Shown here one piece after another: positions 7,486 through 16,268 of a DNA stretch of 23,682 nt. Within the stretch, counting starts at the first letter, position 1; the number at the start of each line of letters is the position of its first letter. Both the position numbers and the translations under genes were made by a program. The notes beneath the pieces are model-generated. The model had not been told where the DNA came from, ran no database searches, and saw only the letters and a list, made by a program, of their open reading frames with translations. Origin of the DNA: CAZJYI01 sp964550025 (GTDB lineage: Bacteria > Verrucomicrobiota > Kiritimatiellia > UBA8416 > CAYOBW01); assembly GCA_964550025.1 (NCBI GenBank), contig CAZJYI010000161.1, positions 1-23,682 of the forward strand, written 5' to 3'.

Positions 7486-8009
7486 TAGTTCTTGCCTCTA
7501 GATCATCTCTATACTGCGGGACCAGCAAAGAGCAGAGAAGTCACTCGGATTGAACGTCAGGAGCGCGTCAATCCTTGTATTCGGATCGGCGCGCTCCAGG
7601 TGGTCGTCGCTGTAGAGACCCGGGACGTGCCGCGGGGGATTGTCCGAGAAGGACTGCCCGGAGCCACGGATCGATTCCGCTACTGCATCGTAGAATGCTG
7701 CCATATGCGCCGCTCCCGGGCCGAACATGTGCTCGATCCAGTCTTGGGCGATCTCCTCCGGGTCCGCCGAACGCGTGATCATCTTCACGCTGGACGGGCC
7801 GGTAGCGACTACCGACGTGCGGTAGCCGCTGGACGGAGGCGTGAGATCGGCGCACCTTTCACGTGCACTCACATTGAGTGCCGCACGGCCAGTGCACAGA
7901 CAGACTGCACAAACAACCTTGACGACGGCAGGGCATGGCACGTAGTGTCACGACCCTACTTAACAGGCAGGAGAACAGAGGGCAGCACCGTATGCTGTCG
8001 GCTTTAAAC
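7486..8009. other. Intergenic junction after the hsd operon
   Basis: There is no intact gene between the end of hsdR and the terminator-like hairpin at 8010. The minus strand keeps a recognisable fragment, listed separately, and the rest shows no domain I can name. This probably marks the right edge of the inserted restriction-modification island; no direct repeats, tRNA or integrase were seen to prove it. Confidence 0.5.
7498..7941 (-). pseudogene. Fragment resembling the C-terminus of a DUF4838 protein, possibly joined to a PIN-like tail
   Basis: The open frame of at most 147 residues contains DPEEIAQDWIEHMFGPGAAH followed by a helix with AFYDAVAE, which resembles the C-terminal region of DUF4838 carbohydrate-associated proteins ('...FYGPAA..M..YYD'). 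The matching part is only about 60 residues (about 7600-7790). Downstream of it the frame reads IDALLTFNPSDFSAL, which is unlike DUF4838 but recalls the last strand and helix of PIN-domain toxins. The upstream part is unrecognised and lacks a good signal peptide. I read this as a composite of decayed gene ends rather than a functional gene. The domain matches are from memory of the families and are tentative. Confidence 0.4.
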
Positions 8010-8058
8010 AGGCCGTTGCCCAATTCCTTGAGCGGAATGGCGCCGGCCTTTTTGTTTT
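8010..8058 (+). terminator. Intrinsic terminator-like hairpin with T-rich tail
   Basis: AGGCCG (8010-8015) pairs with CGGCCT (8044-8049). Inside it CCAATTCC (8020-8027) pairs with GGAATGG (8034-8040) with a one-base bulge, giving a long imperfect stem. A run of T with one G follows (8049-8058). It fits a rho-independent terminator for plus-strand transcripts coming from the hsd side and isolates the hydrolase gene that follows. Confidence 0.55.
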
Positions 8059-8128
8059 GCACGGGAGGTTTCAATCCTGCCACATGGACAGAAAGCGAGC
8101 ATGCCGAGACGCACCGGGTAGATCCAAG

Positions 8129-9262
8129 ATGAGAATAAGGCGCCGATTCTACACCGGGCAGGGCATGCTCCTGGCCATCGTTGCGACCGCGGTTCTTGTC
8201 GCCGTGGTCCATATCGACTGGGCACCCTCCAGATTCCCCGGCGAGCACTGGGACCACATCGCCCCCGAGCAGGCGGGGTTTGCCCCTGATCGGCTGGCGG
8301 AATTCGTAAAGGAGGTCCGTGGTCACGGGCTTGTGGTACGGTACGGCTGCGTCGTGACGTGGTGGGGACGGTATACCCGTCCGCATGATGTGGCGTCGGC
8401 ATGCAAACCCGTCTATGCCCATATCGTCTACGCGGCTATCGAGGATGGCCGGATTGGCGATCTTGACGAGAAGGTCGGCACTCATATGCCGCAGCTTGAC
8501 TTCATCAGTGAGTCTCCGGGTGTCCATGATGACCAGATGACCTGGCGGCATCTTCTGCAACAGACGGCCTGCTATGGCGTAGAGGAACACCCCGGCACGG
8601 CGTTCAATTATAGCGACTACCAGGCGGCCCTGCTGGCAGATACCATCGTGTTCAACGTGCATGACACCGGCTATGAGCAAGCGGACAGGGAAATCCTACA
8701 GGAGTACCTGGCCGGTCCGCTGGAGTTTCAGGACGAGGCCACGCTAAGCCATGAGCTATCCCATCCCGGAAGGCTGCGTATCTCTGCGCGGGATTTCGCC
8801 CGTTTCGGTCTCCTGTACCTCAACAAGGGCAAATGGAAGGGCAGGCAGTGTATTCCGCGCGAGCTCGCCGTGCAGACCGTCTCCTCGCCCTTTCCCCACG
8901 ACTTTCCGCGCACGGACCAGGTTGAGGTCCCGATGCTCGAACACCAGCGGAGCCTTGGGGCGGGAGCCAATCTGGAGTCTCACATGGGCAGCTACAGCTA
9001 CACTTGGTGGGTCAACGGTGAAGTCAGGGAAGGCCACCGCCTCTTTCCCGATCTGCCCGCCGACGTATTTCTGGCACAGGGGCACTCCGGCCGCCATGTG
9101 CTGTTGGTGATCCCATCTCTGGATCTTGTGGTCTGCTGGATAGATGCGTTCCCGCGCAGAAGGCATGCCGTGCGCTTCTCCATGGAGGGACACGAGCTGG
9201 TGCACTCCGCGACACGCAAGCTGATTGCGGCGATGATCAAGCCGGAAGAACAAGACCGGTAG
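8129..9262 (+). CDS. Membrane-anchored serine hydrolase of the beta-lactamase/penicillin-binding fold
   Basis: This 377-residue protein has an N-terminal basic stretch (MRIRRRF) and a hydrophobic segment LLAIVATAVLVAVV, so it is probably exported or anchored by a signal-anchor. The catalytic SxxK is S-A-C-K at about 90-93, in the context DVASACKPVYAHIVYAAIEDG. The second motif position reads Y-S-D (about 161-163) instead of the usual YxN. The third triad is probably H-S-G in GHSGR, as in class C-like esterases. Relatives act as esterases, peptidases or transpeptidase-like enzymes, and the substrate here is unknown. The start at 8129 is chosen because it directly precedes the signal segment; in-frame ATG at 8084 and TTG at 8057 are alternatives, and none has an ideal ribosome site. 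It is convergent with the next gene. Confidence 0.85.
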   Translation: MRIRRRFYTGQGMLLAIVATAVLVAVVHIDWAPSRFPGEHWDHIAPEQAGFAPDRLAEFVKEVRGHGLVVRYGCVVTWWGRYTRPHDVASACKPVYAHIVYAAIEDGRIGDLDEKVGTHMPQLDFISESPGVHDDQMTWRHLLQQTACYGVEEHPGTAFNYSDYQAALLADTIVFNVHDTGYEQADREILQEYLAGPLEFQDEATLSHELSHPGRLRISARDFARFGLLYLNKGKWKGRQCIPRELAVQTVSSPFPHDFPRTDQVEVPMLEHQRSLGAGANLESHMGSYSYTWWVNGEVREGHRLFPDLPADVFLAQGHSGRHVLLVIPSLDLVVCWIDAFPRRRHAVRFSMEGHELVHSATRKLIAAMIKPEEQDR

Positions 9263-9337
9263 TGGCTTGCCTCCCCCCCAACGCGGACACGCGCCCGACT
9301 CGGCTGACAGGAAGGAGCGGAGCCGGTGCCCTTGTGC

Positions 9338-11569
9338 TCACCGCACTCCCGCCGCCAGGCGGCGCTGCTTCTCTTCCTGGCGGGTGTACCATTGCGTCTC
9401 TTTCGGCGACCAGCAGTTGGCCTCGGTGTAGTCGCCGCAGAAGGGCACGGCCAGGTCGATCCAGCAGGCGAGCTTGTCGAGCTCCTCGCGCGTGAGGGCC
9501 ACGTTGTTGTGCCCCTTCTTGAGCATGGCAAGCAAGGGGCTCTTCGCCGCGCCGAAGGAATAGGGCTTGAGCATTTCCGGCCCGGATTGCGGTGAGATCC
9601 AGTTGATCAGCCGGTTGGATCTCGCGTAGTAGACGTTCTGCCTGCCGCCGCCCTTCTTCTCGGCACGCAACAGCGCCAGATAGGACTCTGTCCAGTTCCG
9701 GCCGCTCTTGCGTTCGGTGACGGGGCGGGAAAGCAGACTGAAGGATGTCGTTTTGCTCGGCGCTTTGTACCCGGGACGCCACGCCTCGCCCTTGTGGCAT
9801 CGTACGCACTTCGCGTCGAGGATCGGCTGTACCTCTTTCAAGAAGCTGAACCCGCGGGCCGCGCCGTGGAAAGGCTCGAGCTCCTGGGGGCCGGCCTTCA
9901 TGGCCAGGGAGAGTGGGCGCGTGCCTGCGATCGCCGTGTTCTTGTCTTCGTGACACCCGACACAGGAGAAAGACTCGCCTGGCTGGAGGGTCGACCAGCT
10001 CCGCATGGACTGAACGGCGTATCCGTCGGCATCCAGCGCCTGGAAGTAGACCGGCGTGCGCGCCGGAACGCTGAAGAAGGCGGATCCGTCGGCGTGCACA
10101 GTCGCGTCGCCCAGCACCTTCTTGACGTCCCATGCGCCGGATATGCTGACCGGCGTGCAGACACGGGCGTTGCCGGCCACACCCCGATTGTAGCTTGTCC
10201 CGACCGCGGCCGGGCGGAACTCGAGCGCGATGACGCGCAGCCGTTTGATGGTGCCTCGGGACACTCCGGCCAACCCGCCTCCGAGGTAGACATCATCCAC
10301 AAAGAATCTCCCCTGCTCTTCGCCGCGCTTGACACCCCCGGTTGTGCTGATAGGGCGCGGGCGCGCGGCCAGCGGCAGCGGATGGCGACAGGATTCCTTC
10401 AGATCCCACGCGAGCAGTTCCCGTTCGCCGTCATGGTTCATCCAGTAGATCGCAAAGTGCCGACTTTTCTTTTTCCCGAACAGCGAGAAGCCGACCAGGT
10501 ACTCGTCTCGACTGAGCGGATACGGGTACTGGAAGAGGACGCCGCCCTGCTGTGCGCTGTCGACGCGTTCGTATTTGGCTTCGCGCCCGGGCGCCAGGAA
10601 ACGCACGCCCCGCCCCTCCTCCCGGCCGCGCGACACGTCGACGAGGGCGAGCGTACCGCATGGCGGAGTGTGGTGGCCGGAGGCAATCGCGAGAAGCTGC
10701 TCCGCCCCGGGAATGGAACGCGCCTGGATCAGTGACGTGGGAAACCAGGAGTTGTTGCCGTAGAGCGCCATCTGGTGCGTGCCGTCGGCATTCATGGTGA
10801 ACAGCCCCTGCGGGTAGATCTGGCCACGGTCGTTGTAGTCCCATCGTGTGTAAACGATGCGCCCGTCGGCGAGAACGGCGGGGTACTGGGTCGAAACCTG
10901 GTCGTAGGTCAGGCGGTGGATGTCACCGCCCTGGAGGTTGCAGGTGTAGAGATTGACGACATCGATGCTCTCATTGCAGTCGACAACGTTCACGCAGCGC
11001 GTCGAGTGATAGAGAATGCGCCCGTTGGGCAGGTAGCGCGCCTGGATATCGGCGACGCCTTTTTCCGCCGTAACCCGGCGTACGGTGCGCGTCGCGACGG
11101 TCATCTCGTGGATATGGAAATCGTCGCCCTGGTGCTTCTTCCACGCGAAGAGGATCCGTCGGCCGTCGTACGACACGTCAAGGTCCCGAATCATCCCCTC
11201 GGGCGCGTCCAATAGTGTCTCAATCCGGCCGTATCCGTCCCCGGTGAACCTGAAGAGCATAATGGCGGCCCCGGCCTTGAAGGGCTTGCCGTTGAACGGG
11301 CCGTCGCTCAGGGACATGTTGAGTCGAGGTGCGTTGCCGAACTCCGTGTTCTTCAGAAAGACGATCGCGGGTACGCTGACCCTGGCGCCGGCCAGCCGCG
11401 CGCGACGCCGCTCGGCGCAGGCACGCAGGTAGGCGGCGTCCGCGGTGGCCCGACCGTCCTGCGCCAACCAGTCGGTCCTGATCGGACCGGGAACATCCGC
11501 CGCACTTCCGGCAGAGGGATAGGCCGGGCACAGCACCAGCAGTAGTACGCCTATCGCAACAGTTCTCAT
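9338..11569 (-). CDS. Secreted di-heme HzsA-related protein (propeller plus cytochrome c-like domain)
   Basis: This 743-residue protein resembles the alpha-subunit-like 'HzsA-related' proteins of planctomycetes and relatives. It starts with a signal peptide (MRTVAIGVLLLVLCPAYPSA). TolB/WD-like propeller strands cover about 75-400, with phrases such as DLDVSYDGRRILFAW and MNADGTHQMALYGN. Two heme c sites follow in the C-terminal third: CVGCH (536-540) and CVRCH (588-592). True hydrazine synthase needs its partner subunits, none of which is visible here, so a hydrazine function is not supported. A periplasmic redox or carbohydrate-linked oxidation role is more likely. The start at 11569 is chosen because it begins the signal peptide; an upstream in-frame start at 11653 would bury it. 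No Shine-Dalgarno site is evident. Confidence 0.85.
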   Translation of the reverse strand: MRTVAIGVLLLVLCPAYPSAGSAADVPGPIRTDWLAQDGRATADAAYLRACAERRRARLAGARVSVPAIVFLKNTEFGNAPRLNMSLSDGPFNGKPFKAGAAIMLFRFTGDGYGRIETLLDAPEGMIRDLDVSYDGRRILFAWKKHQGDDFHIHEMTVATRTVRRVTAEKGVADIQARYLPNGRILYHSTRCVNVVDCNESIDVVNLYTCNLQGGDIHRLTYDQVSTQYPAVLADGRIVYTRWDYNDRGQIYPQGLFTMNADGTHQMALYGNNSWFPTSLIQARSIPGAEQLLAIASGHHTPPCGTLALVDVSRGREEGRGVRFLAPGREAKYERVDSAQQGGVLFQYPYPLSRDEYLVGFSLFGKKKSRHFAIYWMNHDGERELLAWDLKESCRHPLPLAARPRPISTTGGVKRGEEQGRFFVDDVYLGGGLAGVSRGTIKRLRVIALEFRPAAVGTSYNRGVAGNARVCTPVSISGAWDVKKVLGDATVHADGSAFFSVPARTPVYFQALDADGYAVQSMRSWSTLQPGESFSCVGCHEDKNTAIAGTRPLSLAMKAGPQELEPFHGAARGFSFLKEVQPILDAKCVRCHKGEAWRPGYKAPSKTTSFSLLSRPVTERKSGRNWTESYLALLRAEKKGGGRQNVYYARSNRLINWISPQSGPEMLKPYSFGAAKSPLLAMLKKGHNNVALTREELDKLACWIDLAVPFCGDYTEANCWSPKETQWYTRQEEKQRRLAAGVR

Positions 11570-11787
11570 CTGGTGGAGAGTATACCGACTACTCCGTCGC
11601 AAATCAGGGCTATTCTGAGAGGGTTCATTGCGGGCACAGGCAGCTTTCGCCATGATCTGCCGTTGGCTGCGGGGACGCCCTTACGGGCGCACTACAAACA
11701 CAGATGCGGGGATCCCTTGTCAGTAGTGCACTCGTGTGCCGGGCCGCAGCCTCCGGCCATGATGGGGATCGCTTCACGCCCGCGCCA
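11570..11787. other. Intergenic space between the FAD oxidoreductase and the HzsA-related gene
   Basis: No gene is visible. Two small hairpins occur: CGCCC/GGGCG around TTAC (11676-11689), and GGCCG/CGGCC around seven bases (11742-11758), the latter about 30 bases past the oxidoreductase stop. Neither has a T-tract on the minus strand, so they are weak terminator candidates. Confidence 0.4.
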
Positions 11788-13716
11788 TCAGGCCTCGTAG
11801 CAACGGACTTCAAACAGCTTGGCGCTCCTGGCGCCATAGGTTTCTTTCAGCCCGATTCGGATCGCCGTGGCCGTCAGCGGGTCGAACTTGAACCTGATCA
11901 GACGCGTCCGGTTCTTGTCCAGAGCGCCAAGACTCACCCATTTCCCCTTCACTCGAGCGGCCAGGTCCAGGGACTTCAGCAGCTCCTGGGGAACGTCGTT
12001 CCAGAAAGTCTCGCTGACCCTGGAGTCCTTGCGCATCAGGATGTTCCGTTTCAGGTTGGTGTCGCATTTGATCTCGACGCGAGAAAGGGATACGGGCTTC
12101 TCCCATTCGAGGATGACTTCCGCGGGAAGGCCGTCCGACTCCCAGTGGTGTATCTTGCCGTCTATGTCGCGCGACATGCCGTCCGTGAGTAGTCTTGCAT
12201 CGCCCGAAACCGTTGACGACGCCACGATCAGACCGGCTGCCCGTGCCAGGTCCTTCGGATCCCCGGCAGGGCGTTTCGGGATGAACGCGTCATCCCGCAG
12301 CAGTTGCTCCTGGAGCTCGCCGATGTGCTTCTCCGCCAGCTCACGGGGAAGCACGTCCTTCTTGAGGCACAGTGCCGACGCCGTCCCAACAGCCTGCCCC
12401 ATCAGGGAGCAGGTGGCCATGACGCGTGACGAGGACAGTGCGATGTGGGTCTGACTGACGTTCCTTCCGGCAAATAGCAGATTGGGGACGTTCTTGGAAT
12501 AGAGGCTTCGGAACGGGATTTCGTAGACCTCGGTGAATCTCTCGTGGAAGTAACTGGGAGGCTCGGCCAGGTTCTCGATGCCCCCCGGATTGTGTTCGTC
12601 CAAAGACCATCCCCCATACGCCACCGCGTCTTCAAAGTGCCGGTGCTCGGTCAAGTCCCTTTCCGACAGCATGAAGTCCCCAATGAACCGGCGGGACTCC
12701 CGGCGCCCGGGGAGCGACCCCACCCAGTCCAGGGCATGGTTCTCCGCCTCGGGGAACTTCCCGGAGTTCTTGATGTAGTCCCAGACACCGTGCAGATAGC
12801 CCATGAGCTTGTGACGGTTGACCTCCTGCTCGGCAATGATGTCGCCCTCGCTGCCAACCTCGATCCACCAGATTCCCATCGGAAACCCCTTGATCCTGCG
12901 GTGGGGGTGCGACTGGTCCGCTTCATACTTGATTGCATAAGACGGCGGCTCGTACGGCATCGGCTTGCCCATGTCCTTGGAGGACATCAGCAGGGTCGCC
13001 CCCATCTGCCACCCGTCGGGCTCGTCCGGTGCATACTTCTCGTTGAACTCGGCTTTGCCTTCGCGGCCGGTGCGGTACAGCGCCCCGGCTGTTGCCGCCA
13101 ACAGGCCATCCCCGGAACAGTCAATGAACAGTTTCGCGTTGATTGTGAACGCTGTCTCGGTCGTCAACTGCCAGCAGCACGCAGACGCGATCTTCGAGCC
13201 GGCCATCTTCGCTTCGATCGCCTGCGTGTTGAGCATCAGCTCCAGACTCGGTTCACGCGTGACGAACTCGTAAAGCACATGATCCCAGACCGGGTACGAT
13301 TCTTGCGGATTCATGAAGCGATTGAGCAGCAGGATCTCCTCGATGATCCCCGTCTCGCGTTCCGGCTTGTGGTCCGGTTTCAGGTGAGTCACACCATTCA
13401 CGTGGACCCGCATCTCGCTGGAAGCATTCCCGCCGAGTACGGGACGGTCCTGGACCAGCACCGTCTTCGCTCCATTCCGCGCCGCGGAGACCGCCGCACA
13501 GATGCCGGCCAACCCGCCGCCGACGACGGCCACATCGAATGCCAGCGTCTTCTCCCGGTCGGGCTTGCCCATTCTGCCGCTCCCCAACTGCAGCCACTTG
13601 TCCGACTCCCTGTCCCCCGCGTGTTCGCTCTCCGCGGCGACCGCACCGGCCAGCGGCACGAGTCCCGCGGCCAACGCCCCGCCCGCACTGTTCTTGAAAA
13701 AGTCTCGTCTCCTCAT
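11788..13716 (-). CDS. Tat-exported FAD-dependent oxidoreductase with C-terminal discoidin-like domain
   Basis: This 642-residue flavoprotein of the FAD_oxidored type is common in secreted gene sets of planctomycetes and relatives. A twin-arginine signal (MRRRDFFKNSAGGALAAGLV) predicts export already folded with its cofactor. The dinucleotide-binding motif is VAVVGGGLAGICAA (about 62-75). The second flavin-binding region includes KLFIDCSGDG (about 195-204), and NLLFAGRNVSQTHIA holds the late FAD-contact motif. The last 130 residues (from about LTDGMSRDIDG) are beta-rich and look like a discoidin/F5-8C-type carbohydrate-binding domain. The substrate is unknown; a sugar or polyol is plausible from context. 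The start has GAGGT eight bases upstream. The gene lies 50 bases after the ATPase gene on the same strand. Confidence 0.88.
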   Translation of the reverse strand: MRRRDFFKNSAGGALAAGLVPLAGAVAAESEHAGDRESDKWLQLGSGRMGKPDREKTLAFDVAVVGGGLAGICAAVSAARNGAKTVLVQDRPVLGGNASSEMRVHVNGVTHLKPDHKPERETGIIEEILLLNRFMNPQESYPVWDHVLYEFVTREPSLELMLNTQAIEAKMAGSKIASACCWQLTTETAFTINAKLFIDCSGDGLLAATAGALYRTGREGKAEFNEKYAPDEPDGWQMGATLLMSSKDMGKPMPYEPPSYAIKYEADQSHPHRRIKGFPMGIWWIEVGSEGDIIAEQEVNRHKLMGYLHGVWDYIKNSGKFPEAENHALDWVGSLPGRRESRRFIGDFMLSERDLTEHRHFEDAVAYGGWSLDEHNPGGIENLAEPPSYFHERFTEVYEIPFRSLYSKNVPNLLFAGRNVSQTHIALSSSRVMATCSLMGQAVGTASALCLKKDVLPRELAEKHIGELQEQLLRDDAFIPKRPAGDPKDLARAAGLIVASSTVSGDARLLTDGMSRDIDGKIHHWESDGLPAEVILEWEKPVSLSRVEIKCDTNLKRNILMRKDSRVSETFWNDVPQELLKSLDLAARVKGKWVSLGALDKNRTRLIRFKFDPLTATAIRIGLKETYGARSAKLFEVRCYEA

Positions 13717-13766
13717 CGTCGTGACCTCGTTTCACGGTAATCCGGCTCTTCCGGCGATAGGCGACA

Positions 13767-15077
13767 TCAACCCAGCAGCCATTCCCACGCCGGTCGAACT
13801 CGGATGACTCCAAGCGGGGACTCGATGTCCGTTCGTTCACCCAGGGAAATCAGCAGACGTTCGCTCCCGGGCATTTCGAACGTACGTAGCGGACGGCACT
13901 CCCGTTCGCGTGTCCGGGGATCGGACACATCAACGGAAACCTGCAACAGTTGTACGGCACCGTCCGGGTATTGGACCACGAAGTCGATCTCGTGCCCTTC
14001 GTCGGTCCTGCCGTAGGCCACGGTGGCGCCGCGTCGACGGAGTTCGAGGAACACGACGGTCTCGAGCAACTGTCCGAGGTCGGGCTCGCGCCGCAGCGTG
14101 AACGCGGACACGAGGCCCGGATCGATCACGTACGGCTTGCAGGGATTGACCATTCGACGGCGCTCCGATGCCGTGTGCAGGAATACGCGATCAATCACGA
14201 AAGCATCCTCGAGATGGGCGAGGTACTCGTGCAGCGTGTCCTTGCCGACGGCGATGCGCTGGGACTTGAGATGGCCGAAGAAGTTGTTCACCGTGAAGCG
14301 CGCGCCGGAGTTGGCAATCAGGTAGCGGACGAGGTGCCGCAACACAGTTGTGTTGCTTACATGATATCGTTCGATGATGTCGCGGTACATCACGCTGTTG
14401 ACGTACTCCTGCAGCAACAGGTTACGATCACGATCCGCGAGTCCCAGCGATTCCGGAAAGCCGCCTTCAACGAGGTAATGATGCAGCCGGTTCCGGAGAT
14501 ACGAGCGGATACCCTTCTCGAATCGATCGGGACGTTCGGGCGGCAGTTCCCCGCGCGCAATGAGGAACTCGCGGAAGCTGTAGGGATAGATGACCGTCGC
14601 CAGCGAGCGCCCGCGCATGGAGGTGGCGATCTCACGGCTGAGGAGTCGGGCGGATGATCCGCTGAAGAACACGTCGATGGACTCGCTGTCCAGGATTCGT
14701 CTTATGTAGCGTTCCCACCCGGACACGCACTGAACTTCATCGAGGAACATGTACGTTCTGTCCGCGCGATGCTCGGGATACATCGCGAAGTACTCGTCTT
14801 CGATCCAGTGCAAGTCCCCGGCTTCAATGTCGCCCAGCCGTTCATCTTCAAGATTGAGATAGATGAGCCGCGACCTCTCGACTCCCTCCGCGAGCAGCCG
14901 CGCCATCTGCTGGAACAGGAAGAAGGTCTTGCCGGCTCTGCGCATCCCGATAACCGCGTGCGCCTTGCCCGGAACCCCCGGCAGCACTGCATCACGAGGC
15001 GTCATGACCGGCAACTCGAAAGCCAGGGAATCGACCAGCCTTGAGCGAATGACACCTCTCTTGTTGTCCTCATTCAT
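13767..15077 (-). CDS. AAA-family ATPase with DUF4143 C-terminal domain
   Basis: This 436-residue member of the widespread ATPase/DUF4143 family has no agreed physiological role; members often behave as accessory or defence-linked genes. Walker A reads GMRRAGKT (44-51) and Walker B YMFLDEVQ (109-116), followed by FFSGSSARLL (137-146), the sensor region. An arginine-rich SMRGRSLATVIYPYSFREFL segment (153-172, with RGR) is diagnostic of the family. The C-terminal half (about 200-400) matches DUF4143, including a PD-(D/E)xK-like stretch GHEIDFVVQYPDGAVQLLQV. The Met at 15077 follows a pair of inverted repeats listed separately, which may control it. It separates a glycosidase from an oxidoreductase and is functionally unlike both, so it may be a later insertion. 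Confidence 0.9.
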   Translation of the reverse strand: MNEDNKRGVIRSRLVDSLAFELPVMTPRDAVLPGVPGKAHAVIGMRRAGKTFFLFQQMARLLAEGVERSRLIYLNLEDERLGDIEAGDLHWIEDEYFAMYPEHRADRTYMFLDEVQCVSGWERYIRRILDSESIDVFFSGSSARLLSREIATSMRGRSLATVIYPYSFREFLIARGELPPERPDRFEKGIRSYLRNRLHHYLVEGGFPESLGLADRDRNLLLQEYVNSVMYRDIIERYHVSNTTVLRHLVRYLIANSGARFTVNNFFGHLKSQRIAVGKDTLHEYLAHLEDAFVIDRVFLHTASERRRMVNPCKPYVIDPGLVSAFTLRREPDLGQLLETVVFLELRRRGATVAYGRTDEGHEIDFVVQYPDGAVQLLQVSVDVSDPRTRERECRPLRTFEMPGSERLLISLGERTDIESPLGVIRVRPAWEWLLG

Positions 15078-15081
15078 GAGG

Positions 15082-15118
15082 TATTATTACCGCAATAATA
15101 TCCTTGTGCGCAAGGATA
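15082..15118. promoter_or_regulatory. Two adjacent inverted repeats upstream of the DUF4143 ATPase gene
   Basis: TATTATT (15082-15088) pairs with AATAATA (15094-15100) around ACCGC. TATCCTTG (15099-15106) pairs with CAAGGATA (15111-15118) around TGCG, the two repeats sharing two bases. They sit 5-41 bases before the ATPase start and just after the GH95 stop. Operator sites or overlapping terminator and promoter elements are both possible. The AT-rich composition stands out from the GC-rich surroundings. Confidence 0.55.
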
Positions 15119-15134
15119 AAATTCTCTCAAGGCC

Positions 15135-16268
15135 CTACCGCTCGCCGAAGAAGCTCTCATCCAGGGAGTACACCTTCCCCGTCTGGGTAGTCAGCTCCCT
15201 GGTCTTGCCGCTGTACCGCACCGTGCAGGGGCCGCCCTTGCTCGAACGAAGCGTTGCCTCGGTCAGTTTGCCCTCGCGCCAGGCGATGTCCAGTTCGAGA
15301 CCGCCGCGTGCGCGGAGACCTTTGACATGGCCGGTCGGCCAGGCCTTAGGCAAAGCGGGCAACAGGTTGATCTGACCGGCGTGGCTCTGCAGGAGCATCT
15401 CCGCTATACCAGCCGTGGCGCCGAGATTCCCGTCGATCTGGAAGAGGCTCCTGTTGAATACCGACAGAAGGCTGGGTTTGACGTGGCCTCGCAGGTGACC
15501 GTCGAGGATGTTCAAGGCCCCTTCGCCATCGCCGAGGCGGGCCCAGAAGTTGATGCGCGTGCCGCTGCACCAGCTTCCGAGCCTGAGAGCGCGAAATTCG
15601 AGCGACCTGCGCGCGGCCGCCGCGAGCTCCGGCGTACCCCACGGCGTGATCTGGTCACCGGGGTTGAGGCCCCAGAGGGCCGCGAGCTGACCGCTGCCAT
15701 ACGAATCCGGCTCGCGATTGTCACGCCATTCGCAGATGCGGCCGGTCTTGGGATTGATCCGCGTGGGCAGAAGCCTGGCGCGCATTTCGGTCAGCTTGGT
15801 CCGGAACAGCCCGTCGACGTCGAGAAGCCGGCTCGCCTCGATGCAGTGCGTGAACAGGTCGCGCAGGATCTGCATATCCATGGTCGGCCCCATGCACAGG
15901 CGCCCCCGTGATCCGTCCGGCGCCTTGAAGCCCTGCTCGAAGGAGATCGCCGGGCAGGTCACCAGGTTCCCGTCCCCGTCGTCGACCAGGTAGTCGACGA
16001 AGAACTCCGCCGCCTCCTTCAGCGTGGGATAGGCGCGTTCAAGGTCTTCACGGTCGCGACTGAAGTCGTAGTGCTCCCACAGGTGGCGCGTCAACCAGGC
16101 CGCGCCCATCGGCCACATCCCCCAGGTGGCGCCATCGACCGGTGCTGTGCCGAGCCAGAGGTCGGCGTTGTGGTGGGTGACGAACCCGCGGCAGTTGTAG
16201 TGGACCTTCGCCGTCCGCCGCCCGGGCTCGCGAAGGCGTTCTACCAGGCGCAACAGCGGCTCGTGGCA
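15135..16268 (-). pseudogene. GH95 alpha-L-fucosidase, C-terminal catalytic fragment (after an internal deletion)
   Basis: This encodes the latter half of a GH95 enzyme, which removes alpha-1,2-linked L-fucose by inversion. Homology starts at CHEPLLRLVERLREPGRRTA and runs through VTHHNADLW and WPMGAAWLTRHLWEHYDF. It continues through CPAISFEQGF, where the Glu probably corresponds to the general acid, and FQIDGNLGATAGIAEMLLQS, whose Asp matches the conserved late acidic residue. It ends in the usual LLPALPKAWPTGHVKGLRARGG and a beta domain. The frame differs from that of the upstream half, and the segment between them, normally holding the NINxxMNYW asparagines, is absent. A TTG at 16251-16253 could serve as a start, but I regard it as a remnant. 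Confidence 0.82.

Noticed and set aside
9237..10133. Long minus-strand frame overlapping the HzsA-related gene
   Set aside because: It is an out-of-frame shadow with high Arg and Ala content typical of GC-rich DNA; the heme motifs lie in the other frame.
12544..13740. Long plus-strand frame opposite the FAD oxidoreductase
   Set aside because: It is an antisense shadow of a gene with clear Tat signal and FAD motifs; its translation shows no domain.
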